The position numbers were made by a program, and so were the translations under genes. Of a stretch of 64,000 nt of DNA, positions 27,601 to 39,800 are shown piece after piece. The stretch is from Babylonia areolata (Eukaryota; Mollusca; Gastropoda; Neogastropoda; Buccinidae). Position 1 is the first letter of the stretch; each line of letters starts with the position of its first letter. The notes below the pieces were generated by a model, which did not search any database, was not told where the DNA came from, and saw only the letters and a list, made by a program, of their open reading frames with translations. The stretch covers positions 3,061,727 through 3,125,726 of the forward strand of contig NC_134903.1 in the NCBI RefSeq assembly GCF_041734735.1, in the 5' to 3' direction.

Positions 27601-30600
27601 TGTGTTGTGTGTGCAGATAACATGCAGAAGGTGCAGTGTACTGTGTAGTTTGAAAGTGTGTTGTGTGTGCAGATAACATGCAGAAGGTGCTGTGTACTGT
27701 GTAGTTTGAAAGTGTGTTGTGTGTGCAGACAACATGCTGAAGGTGCTGTGTACTGTGTAGTTTGAAAGTGTGTTGTGTGTGCAGATAACATGCAGAAGGT
27801 GCTGTGTACTGTGTAGTTTGAAAGTGTGTTGTGTGTGCAGACATGCTGAAGGTGCTGTGTACTGTGTAGTTTGATAACATGTCCTGTGTTATGTGTGCAG
27901 ACAATATGCAGAAGTTGCTGTGTACTGTGTAGTTTGATAAAGTGTGTGTGTTCTGTGTGCAGACAACATGCTGAAAGTGCTGTGTGGTGTGTAGTTTGAT
28001 AATGTGTTCTGTTGTGTGTGCAGGCAAGATGCAGAAGGTATAGTGTACTGTGTATTTTTATTAATTGTTGTATGTGCAGACAACATGCTGAAAGTATTGT
28101 GTAATGTGTAGTTAGATACTGTGTTCTGTGTTGTGTGTGCAGACAATATGCAGAAGGTGTTGTGTACTGTGTAGATACCTTGTTCTGTGTTGTGTATGCA
28201 GACAACATGCCAAAGGTGCTGTGTACTGTGTAGTTAGATACCGTGTTCTGTGTTGTGTGTGCAGACAACATGCCAAAGGTGCTGTGTACTGTGTAGTTAG
28301 ATACCGTGTTCTGTGTTGTGTGTGCAAAGAACATGCCAAAGGTGCTGTGTACTGTGTAGTTAGATACCGTGTTCTGTGTTGTGTGTGCAGACAACATGCC
28401 AAAGGTGCTGTATACTGTGTAGTTAGATACCGTGTTCTGTGTTGTGTGTGCAGACAACATGCCAAAGGTGCTGTGCACTGTGTAGTTAGATACCGTGTTC
28501 TGTGTTGTGTGTGCAGACAACATGCCAAAGGTGCTGTGTACTGTGTAGTTAGATACCGTGTTCTGTGTTGTGTGTGCAGACAACATGCCAAAGGTGCTGT
28601 GCACTGTGTAGTTAGATACCGTGTTCTGTGTTGTGTGTGCAGACAACATGCCAAAGGTGCTGTGCACTGTGTAGTTAGATACCGTGTTCTGTGTTGTGTG
28701 TGCAGACAACATGCCAAAGGTGCTGTGTACTGTGTAGTTAGATACCGTGTTCTGTGTTGTGTGTGCAGACAACATGCCAAAGGTGCTGTGCACTGTGTAG
28801 TTAGATACCGTGTTCTGTGTTGTGTGTGCAGACAACATGCCAAAGGTGCTGTGCACTGTGTAGTTAGATACCGTGTTCTGTGTTGTGTGTGCAGACAACA
28901 TGCCAAAGGTGCTGTGCACTGTGTAGCTAGATACCGTGTTCTGTGTTGTGTGTGCAGACAACATGCCAAAGGTGCTGTGTACTGTGTAGTTAGATACCGT
29001 GTTCTGTGTTGTGTGTGCAGACAACATGCCAAAGGTGCTGTGTACTGTGTAGTTAGATACCGTGTTCTGTGTTGTGTGTGCAGACAACATGCCAAAGGTG
29101 CTGTGCACTGTGTAGTTAGATACCGTGTTCTGTGTTGTGTGTGCAGACAACATGCCAAAGGTGCTGTGTACTGTGTAGTTAGATACCGTGTTCTGTGTTG
29201 TGTGTGCAGACAACATGCCAAAGGTGCTGTGTACTGTGTAGTTAGATACCGTGTTCTGTGTTGTGTGTGCAGACAACATGCCAAAGGTGCTGTGCACTGT
29301 GTAGTTAGATACCGTGTTCTGTGTTGTGTGTGCAGACAACATGCCAAAGGTGCTGTGTACTGTGTAGTTAGATACCGTGTTCTGTGTTGTGTGTGCAGAC
29401 AACATGCCAAAGGTGCTGTGTACTGTGTAGTTAGATACCGTGTTCTGTGTTGTGTGTGCAGACAACATGCCAAAGGTGCTGTGGATCTGGAACGTGTCGC
29501 ACCTGGAGCTGTGTGCTGTACTCATACAGGACCTGGCCATCAGCTGTACGTCAGTGTGTGTCCCATGGTGTCTGTTTCCCCTCATGGTTTTCTTGTGAGG
29601 TGCTGGGGTCTTACTGCATGAACAGCGTCAGGGCTGTGCATCCATGGACATCAGTAGAACAAATTATAGACCCATCTAAACATGTACGAACATTCCTACT
29701 CTACACAGAAATGAACAGAACATTGAAAACCATCCCCTTTTTTTTCAGGTTAAGTCTAAAGTTGTTAATCAGCTTTCAGAATTAAAAAAAAAAAAAAAAA
29801 AAGTATTATGGCCTTGTTGCGAATGAACTGGTAATTTAGGGATTGTCAGCTTCTTATCCAAGTGTGTCCGAGCTGTTAAAGAAACATATCAGACAGTGAT
29901 GTGTCATGGGATATTGTCCTCTTTAGCAGTAAAATGATGTGATCTTGTGAACCCTTTATCTATGTCTGATGTCCATCGCTGATGGACACCCCTGTAGCAT
30001 CCCTGACGTCCAGAAATTCTATACTCTCAATTTCCAGGACTTGCAAAATTTCTTCCAGTGAACACTGGGATAGGCACTAGCTGTCCATTCTGTAGTATTA
30101 TATGCCAATGTTTCCTTATTATTTTTATTTTATTTTTTTAGGCTCTAATTCTTAGGCTCTCTGGTTGGCACAGACTGAAGGCGTGCATCATTGTAGACAT
30201 TTTTTTTTTAACCTGGCAAGATAGCTGCACAATAGTTCAGTGACTGAATCAGTATAAAATTTAAGTGCAATAACCCTCAAAATAGTTTCTTAAAAAAACA
30301 CAAAAAAAAACCCTTTGATTCTACTGACAGTCATATTGTGATTCTACTGATTATAATATCGTTTCACCATTGCAGGAAAATTGCCATTGAAATAGGTTCC
30401 ATATGAGTGATCTTTGATGGTGACTGTTTTTATTCTTAAAATTAGAATAATTTAAAACTTTTTTTTCTTTTCTTTTTCCCTATGACGAACCTGAAGACAA
30501 ATTTTTGTACACTGTTTTAAGCAACAAAGTGATTGATTTGTTGATTAAATTGACTTTTTCACTGCCATTGACGACGTCAGTTGACTAAACAGTGCACGCC

Positions 30601-33600
30601 CATAGGCGACTTTTGTCAGCATCGAGGGGTCATGTTGAGAAGACCATTTTTGACTCACTTGTGTAAACAAAGTATGTTTTAACCTGGTGTTCGGTTGTCT
30701 GTGTGTGTGTCTGTGTGTGTGTGTGTCCGTGGTAAACTTTAACATTGACATTTTCTCTGCAAATACTTTGTCAGTTGACACCAAATTAAGCATAAAAATA
30801 GGAAAAATTCAGTTCTTTCCAGTCATCTTGTTTAAAACAATATTGCACCTCTGGGATGGGCACAAAAAAAAAAAATAATGAAGCCTAATTATATGCAAAC
30901 TGCATTTACTGTTATATTTATATTTTTTGCATTCTCTAAACTTGGCACTTTGATCTGATATTCTGGCCCAACAACAAGAGCAGTCATTATTATCATTTTT
31001 TGTTCAAACAGGAACTTCTTTTGCTAAGCATGGAAGTTTTATTTATTTTGCAAACATTTTGGTGCAGGTAGTAAAAAAGGGAAATTTCTCTGTAATTAAT
31101 GCTAGGGGACTTAATTTGCTTTAAACTGATCTTTCTCATCTTAAACATTACATTTTGAAATTATACTCAATACATAAAAAGCCTGGTTTTTTTTTTGGAT
31201 TTTTTTTTTAAAAGTGTATCACAAGTGAGTCTTGAAGGCCTTGCCTCTCTTGTTCACATTGTAACAAAGCTCGACAGCTGCAGCCAGTTTCCGACCAATA
31301 GAACAATGAATAACCTTTGGCCCCTGGCCTGAGTTTGCAGTGAACAGGTCCATTGTGTTGTTTGACATGAACCAAAGCCTGTGACTGAGGGGATCATTGC
31401 TAAAACATTTGGTGCTGGGGAGTGTAGTTCACACAGAAACTTGGTGGTGAAAGAGTTAAAGGATACTACAATAGAACTTTTCCATACACTGTGGAGTGAT
31501 GGCCTAGAGGTAACGCATCCGCCTAGGAAGCGAGAGAATCTGAGCGCGCTGGTTCGAATCACGGCTTAGCCGCCGATATTTTCTTCCCCTCCACTAGACC
31601 TGGAGTGGTGGTCTGGACACTAGTCATTCGGATGAGACGATAAACCAAGGTCCCGTGTGCAGCATGCACTTAGCGTACATAAAAGAACCCATGGCAACAA
31701 AAGTGTTGTTCGTGGCAAAATTATGTAGAAAAATCTACTTCGATAGGAAAAACAAATAAGAACTGCACGCAGGAAAAAATACAAAAAAATGGGTGGTGCT
31801 GTAGTGTAGCGCCGCGCTCTCCCAGGGGAGAGCAGCCCGAATTTCACACAGAGAAATCGTTGTGATAAAAAGAAATACAAATGCATACAGAGTGCAGCCT
31901 TCATGTTACAGGTGTGTCGTGGGACCCGCAGAAGCCGCGTCTGGCACTGTGCACCGGCACCAACAAGCTGTACATGTGGTCCCCTGAGGGCTGTCTGTGT
32001 GTGGACGTTCCTGCCGAAGGTACTTACCCCACTGTCCGCTGTCTGCCAGTGTACACTAGCCCACCAGACAGTGATGTCATTTGTGCGGAGTTAACAGTCT
32101 GTAAATGCCGTCGGCTGGTCTATAAGCAATGCGATTTGATTTGCGTGTGTTTATGCCTGTGCGTTTGCTTTGCGTTGATGTGATTATGTATGTGATTTTG
32201 TTTAATTGTGTGCAAGATATGGTTATGTTCAGGTTTGGTGTTTTTTGTTTGTTGTCTGTTGAAAATAGAATGGTTGGTGTGTTTTTTTTCTTCTTAAGCC
32301 TCTGTTGAAGAATTGACAGAACGGTCAAAGTCAGAGGAAATGATTATGTTTGTGTTCATGTTTTTCTTTCTTTTTTTTTCTTTTTTTTGGTTTGTTAGTC
32401 CACTGTCAAGGAATTTTTAGAATGGTCAATGTCAGAGGAAATGATTTTGTCTATGTTAAAGTTTTTTTGTTGTTGTCAATCCTCAGTTGAAAAATTGACA
32501 GATTGTTTAACGTCACAGGATATGGTTATGTTTATGTTAACATGTTATTTCATTTTGTTTTTTGTTAATCCTCTTGAAAAAATTGACAGAACGGTCAGTG
32601 TCACAGGATATGATTGTACATGTGTTTTATTCTTATTTTCCAGTTTTTTAATTTTGTTTTTGTTTTTCCAGATTCTGTGGGATCAATATTCAAAGTTTTT
32701 TCAGCCCTGATATGGCCCTCTGTGGTCGGCTGGGCTTTTAACCAAAAAGAAAGAAAAAAGATTCTTGATGTATGTGTATGAGCAACACAAAAATTTCCAC
32801 TGTGATAATGTATTGTAGATGAGAGGGGAAGGAAGAATGATTGGTTTTATATGAGTTGGGGATTTGATGATGGATGAGAACGAGTAAGGGAATATGTGTT
32901 TGTGTGTGTGTGTGTGTGTGTGTCTAGTGGAGGTGGAGAAAATAGTGGTGAGCGTGGGATTTGATCTCATGCTCTGTTTCTCTCGCTTCCAAGGCAGAAG
33001 CGTTACCGCTAGGCTACACCATCTCATACACCACCGCATACACCTGGACTTCTGCCTGCCATCAGTTTGGTGACAATATGGTGATGGATTTCTGCCTGCC
33101 ATCAGTTTGGTGACAATATGGTGATGGATTTTGTTTGACTTTGACCTCTGTGCTGTATACACAAGTGTGCTGTAGTTGATGATAAAATTAGTGTACAGAA
33201 CAAGCAGGGGTTTCCCGGTGTAAGTTCTTTTTACACAAGCTCCACTGACATCAGCTACTGGAATAAGGTACACATTCTTTGATTCTTCTCACTGAGAAAA
33301 AAAGTTGAAAACTGACCTGTGCTCACAAACAGAAGTAAACAAAGACTTAAAATGGTCAGATCATAGATGCTGTAGCAGATTCTAATGTGCACTGGTGAGT
33401 CTCAGATACACACCTTCAGTCAGTGTAATGTCAAAAACCAAACTGCCTTTCAGTTGAAGGCAATAGAACTTAATGTTTTTTGAGCAACAGGACAGATGTT
33501 TTTAGCAGGGGACTAATGATTTGATGGTCCATAAGTGGTGGCAGTATCAAGAACAACTGATAAGCTGTAAGAAGTCTTGCAAGTCTTCCTACAGAAAAAT

Positions 33601-36600
33601 ACACAATGGCTGGAGTGGAAACGGTAGTGGAAGTCTGGGTGAATGTTCAGCCTGACATGCCTACCATCCCAGAGATTTCCTGGAAAAGAAGAAAAACCTC
33701 CCATGGTGTGTGCTGTGCAACCAGCTGCTGAGTGTCAGACATCATCTGACTGACTGCTGGGGTCTGCATGGTATCAGGCACAAACATTTTACAGCCAGCA
33801 CTATGGAGATTCTGGTCCAGGGTGTTCCCACAGACTCTTTTTCAGTTCCTGAAGTTTTCAGAAAAAACTTGAGTTGAATATTACTTGGACTGAAACAGAC
33901 ATGGGAAAGTGGTCTCTTGCGCTGTTTTCACTGTGTTTTTTTTATTTGGTTTAAATTTTATAAGCACTGAGTTTGACACAGGTGATATTTTTTTAATACA
34001 CTGTTGCCAACATTTATAACTATGTGGACTGAGTGGGATGTGGATTAACTGGTGGTTTTAATGTTGTTTGAACTGACCTTCCGACATCATTTTGTGTTCT
34101 CTTCAACTGGTTCTTAAGAACTGACGGGTGATCAGCCCTGTGCTGTTGTTGTGTTGGATCCTTTCTTTGTCGATCTGTCATTGCCACTTTAGGTGTCCTT
34201 TGTATTGGATGGTCCACCCAGCAGGACATGTGATCTGTCATTCCCACTTTAGGTGTCCTTTGTATTGGATGGTCCACCCAGCAGGACAGGACATGTGATC
34301 TGTCCTTCCCACATTAAGTGTCCTTTGTATTGGATGGTCCACCCAGCAGGACAGGACATGTGATCTGTCATTCCCACATTAGGTGTCCTTTGTATTGGAT
34401 GGTCCACCCAGCAGGACAGGACATGTGATCTGTCCTTCCCACATTAAGTGTCCTTTGTATTGGATGGTCCACCCAGCAGGACATGTGATCTGTCCTTCCC
34501 ACATTAAGTGTCCTTTGTATTGGATGGTCCACCCAGCAGGACATGTGATCTGTCCTTCCCACATTAAGTGTCCTTTGTATTGGATGATCCACCCAGCAGG
34601 ACATGTGATTTGTCCTTCCCACATTAAGTGTCCTTTGTATTGGATGGTCCACCCAGCAGGACATGTGATCTGTCCTTCCCACATTAAGTGTCCTTTGTAT
34701 TGGATGGTCCACCCAGCAGGACAGGACATGTGATCTGTCCTTCCCACATTAAGTGTCCTTTGTATTGGATGGTCCACCCAGCAGGACATGTGATCTGTCA
34801 TTGTCACTTCAGGTGTCCTTTGTATTGGATGGTCCACCCAGCAGGACATGTGATTTGTCCTTCCCACATTAAGTGTCCTTTGTATTGGATGGTCCACCCA
34901 GCAGGACATGTGATCTGTCCTTCCCACATTAAGTGTCCTTTGTATTGGATGATCCACCCAGCAGGACATGTGATCTGTCCTTCCCACATTAAGTGTCCTT
35001 TGTATTGGATGGTCCACCCAGCAGGACATGTGATCTGTCATTCCCACTTTAGGTGTCCTTTGTATTGGATGGTCCACCCAGCAGGACATATGATCTGTCC
35101 TTCCCACATTAAGTGTCCTTTGTATTGGATGATCCACCCAGCAGGACATGTGATCTGTCCTTCCCACATTAAGTGTCCTTTGTATTGGATGATCCACCCA
35201 GCAGGACATGTGATCTGTCATTCCCACTTTAGGTGTCCTTTGTATTGGATGGTCCACCCAGCAGGACAGGACATGTGATCTGTCATTCCCACATTAGGTG
35301 TCCTTTGTATTGGATGGTCCACCCAGCAGGACAGGACATGTGATCTGTCCTTCCCACATTAAGTGTCCTTTGTATTGGATGGTCCACCCAGCAGGACATG
35401 TGATCTGTCCTTCCCACATTAAGTGTCCTTTGTATTGGATGGTCCACCCAGCAGGACATGTGATCTGTCCTTCCCACATTAAGTGTCCTTTGTATTGGAT
35501 GGTCCACCCAGCAGGACATGTGATCTGTCCTTCCCACATTAAGTGTCCTTTGTATTGGATGGTCCACCCAGCAGGACATGTGATCTGTCCTTCCCACATT
35601 AAGTGTCCTTTGTATTGGATGGTCCACCCAGCAGGACATGTGATCTGTCCTTCCCACATTAAGTGTCCTTTGTATTGGATGGTCCACCCAGCAGGACATG
35701 TGAGAGTGGTGGGTATCATGAAATTTGCACCCTGAAGAGCACACTGCTGAAGAGGCTCCCTTTCTGTCAGCTAGATTGCAGGCAGCAAAGTTTGCTGACA
35801 GAAGAGCGTTGTTCATTGTGGCTCTATCACCAGACAAGCATAGAGCCACTCCTCTCTCCCAAAGTTACTGCTCAGTAACCCGAGTGTAGGGATGTGTTAG
35901 ACAGAGTCCTGCTGTACGTCCCTGTCTTATTGGTGTGAATCGTGTCACAGAGGTCCCCTGTCCTGCAGAAAGAGAGGTGACTGCTGACTTGGATTTTCAG
36001 GGAATGAATCTCATCTTGTGCAGTTTTCGGCTCCTCCTTAGTGGGTTTTTTTCGACTCTGTTTTGGGTTGTCTGAAGGTCAGACTGTGTGGATTGAAGTC
36101 TTCTGTGTGCAGCTCAGTCTTCTGTGTGCAGTCAAAATATCTCCTCAGCGTGGAGTTTCATCTCTCTTGTGTGGGATACGTTTGTCTGGACCTGTTGTTC
36201 GTCCTCATCACATGAACGTGGATCCAGTGTCACCGAGGTTCCTTGTTTCTGAAGGGTCCGGCAGATAAGAGATGATGACAGTGGCTTCATCACCAGAAAA
36301 AGGGAGAGCTACACCGCCCCCCCCCCCCCTCCCAGAGTTACCATTACACAGCCCCCCCAGCAACTGCAGAGATTTCCTGTGCAGTCTGCAGCTGAGATGT
36401 CACTGCTGCGATTGCCTGCACCGCGTTGTGCAGCTGTTCATGTGTTCTCTGCTGTTGGTGTTTACTTTTTCCTTGGTTGCCTGAAGATCATACTGTGTGG
36501 ATCGAAATTTTTCCTTCATAGAGTTAATTTTTTATGTGGAGTTAACCATTAGCCTGCTCAGGGATTTGGCAAATAACTGAATCCTGTTTGCTAGGAAAAT

Positions 36601-36796
36601 GGGGTCATTTTTTTATGTACAGAAAACAGGTAGGTATAGAAAAAAGTATGTTATGGATTAATTTCTTAACTGACACAGGTAAAAGTATATATTTTCTGAA
36701 AGGAAAGTGAATGGGCAATACAGAAAAAAAAAATTTTGTGGCCTACAAGAATTTTTCGAACATGACACATGCACATGAACAAATACACCAAACTTG

Positions 36797-36840
<44 letters not shown>

Positions 36841-39800
36841 ATCCCCTACAAAGGAATGTCTGTATCAAAATCAAACCCGCTGATCTGGAAATAGGCACAC
36901 CACCACACCCACCCCACTGCCCATCCCCTTCCCTCCAGCATCATGTCCTTCACAATGCACACTGTAATCAGATACCTACCCCACCCCTTCTACCTGTCAG
37001 CATCATGTCCTTCACAATGCACACTGTAATCAGATACCTACCCCACCCCTTCTACCTCTCAGCGTCATGTCCTGCTTCACAATGCACACTGTAATCAGAT
37101 ACCTACCCCACCCCTTCTACCTGTCAGCATCATGTCCTTCACAATGCACACTGTAATCAGATACCTACCCCACCCCTTCTACCTGTCAGCATCATGTCCT
37201 TCACAATGCACACTGTAATCAGATACCTACCCCACCCCTTCTACCTGTCAGCATCATGTCCTTCACAATGTACACTGTAATCAGATACCTACCCCACCCC
37301 TTCTACCTGTCAGCATCATGTCCTTCACAATGCACACTGTAATCAGATACCTACCCCACCCCTTCTACCTGTCAGCATCATGTCCTGCTTCACAATGTAC
37401 ACTGTAATCAGATACCTACCCCACCCCTTCTACCTGTCAGCATCATGTCCTGCTTCACAATGCACACTGTAATCAGATACCTACCCCACCCCTTCTACCT
37501 GTCAGCATCATGTCCTTCACAATGCACACTGTAATCAGATACCTACCCCACCCCTTCTACCTGTCAGCATCATGTCCTGCTTCACAATGCACACTGTAAT
37601 CAGATACCTACCCCACCCCTTCTACCTGTCAGCATCATGTCCTTCACAATGCACACTGTAATCAGATACCTACCCCACCCCTTCTACCTGTCAACATCAT
37701 GTCCTTCACAATGCACACTGTAATCAGATACCTACCCCACCCCTTCTACCTGTCAGCATCATGTCCTTCACAATGCACACTGTAATCAGATACCTACCCC
37801 ACCCCTTCTACCTCTCAGCATCATGTCCTGCTTCACAATGCACACTGTAATCAGATACCTACCCCACCCCTTCTACCTGTCAGCATCATGTCCTGCTTCA
37901 CAATGCACACTGTAATCAGATACCTACCCCACCCCTTCTACCTCTCAGCATCATGTCCTTCACAATGTACACTGTAATCAGATACCTACCCCACCCCTTC
38001 TACCTGTCAGCATCATGTCCTTCACAATGCACACTGTAATCAGATACCTACCCCACCCCTTCTACCTGTCAGCATCATGTCCTTCACAATGCACACTGTA
38101 ATCAGATACCTACCCCACCCCTTCTACCTGTCAGCATCATGTCCTTCACAATGCACACTGTAATCAGATACCTACCCCACCCCTTCTACCTCTCAGCATC
38201 ATGTCCTTCACAATGTACACTGTAATCAGATACCTACCCCACCCCTTCTACCTGTCACCATCATGTCCTTCACAATGCACACTGTAATCAGATACCTACC
38301 CCACCCCTTCTACCTGTCAGCATCATGTCCTTCACAATGCACACTGTAATCAGATACCTACCCCACCCCTTCTACCTGTCAGCATCATGTCCTGCTTCAC
38401 AATGCACACTGTAATCAGATACCTACCCCACCCCTTCTACCTGTCAGCATCATGTCCTTCACAATGCACACTGTAATCAGATACCTACCCCACCCCTTCT
38501 ACCTCTCAGCATCATGTCCTTCACAATGTACACTGTAATCAGATACCTACCCCACCCCTTCTACCTGTCAGCATCATGTCCTGCTTCACAATGCACACTG
38601 TAATCAGATACCTACCCCACCCCTTCTACCTGTCAACATCATGTCCTTCACAATGCACACTGTAATCAGATACCTACCCCACCCCTTCTACCTGTCAGCA
38701 TCATGTCCTTCACAATGCACACTGTAATCAGATACCTACCCCACCCCTTCTACCTGTCAGCATCATGTCCTTCACAATGCACACTGTAATCAGATACCTA
38801 CCCCACCCCTTCTACCTCTCAGCATCATGTCCTGCTTCACAATGCACACTGTAATCAGATACCTACCCCACCCCTTCTACCTGTCAGCATCATGTCCTTC
38901 ACAATGCACACTGTAATCAGATACCTACCCCACCCCTTCTACCTGTCAGCATCATGTCCTTCACAATGCACACTGTAATCAGATACCTACCCCACCCCTT
39001 CTACCTGTCAGCATCATGTCCTTCACAATGCACACTGTAATCAGATACCTACCCCACCCCTTCTACCTGTCAGCATCATGTCCTGCTTCACAATGCACAC
39101 TGTAATCAGATACCTACCCCACCCCTTCTACCTGTCAGCATCATGTCCTGCTTCACAATGCACACTGTAATCAGATACCTACCCCACCCCTTCTACCTGT
39201 CAGCATCATGTCCTTCACAATGCACACTGTAATCAGATACCTACCCCACCCCTTCTACCTGTCAGCATCATGTCCTTCACAATGCACACTGTAATCAGAT
39301 ACCTACCCCACCCCTTCTACCTGTCAGCATCATGTCCTTCACAATGCACACTGTAATCAGATACCTACCCCACCCCTTCTACCTCTCAGCATCATGTCCT
39401 GCTTCACAATGCACACTGTAATCAGATACCTACCCCACCCCTTCTACCTGTCAGCATCATGTCCTTCACAATGCACACTGTAATCAGATACCTACCCCAC
39501 CCCTTCTACCTGTCAGCATCATGTCCTGCTTCACAATGCACACTGTAATCAGATACCTACCCCACCCCTTCTACCTGTCAGCATCATGTCCTTCACAATG
39601 CACACTGTAATCAGATACCTACCCCACCCCTTCTACCTGTCAGCATCATGTCCTTCACAATGCACACTGTAATCAGATACCTACCCCACCCCTTCTACCT
39701 GTCAGCATCATGTCCTTCACAATGCACACTGTAATCAGATACCTACCCCACCCCTTCTACCTGTCAGCATCATGTCCTGCTTCACAATGCACACTGTAAT

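Noticed and set aside
27066-29585. 839-codon open frame on the minus strand and 497-codon frame on the plus strand over the exon 12 array
   Set aside because: The 63-bp period is divisible by three, so any frame without a stop in one unit stays open. Composition is only the repeat itself.
34368-35849. Long open frames (up to 292 codons) over the 60-bp array
   Set aside because: Same artefact: 60-bp period, open on both strands, no codon-level constraint visible.
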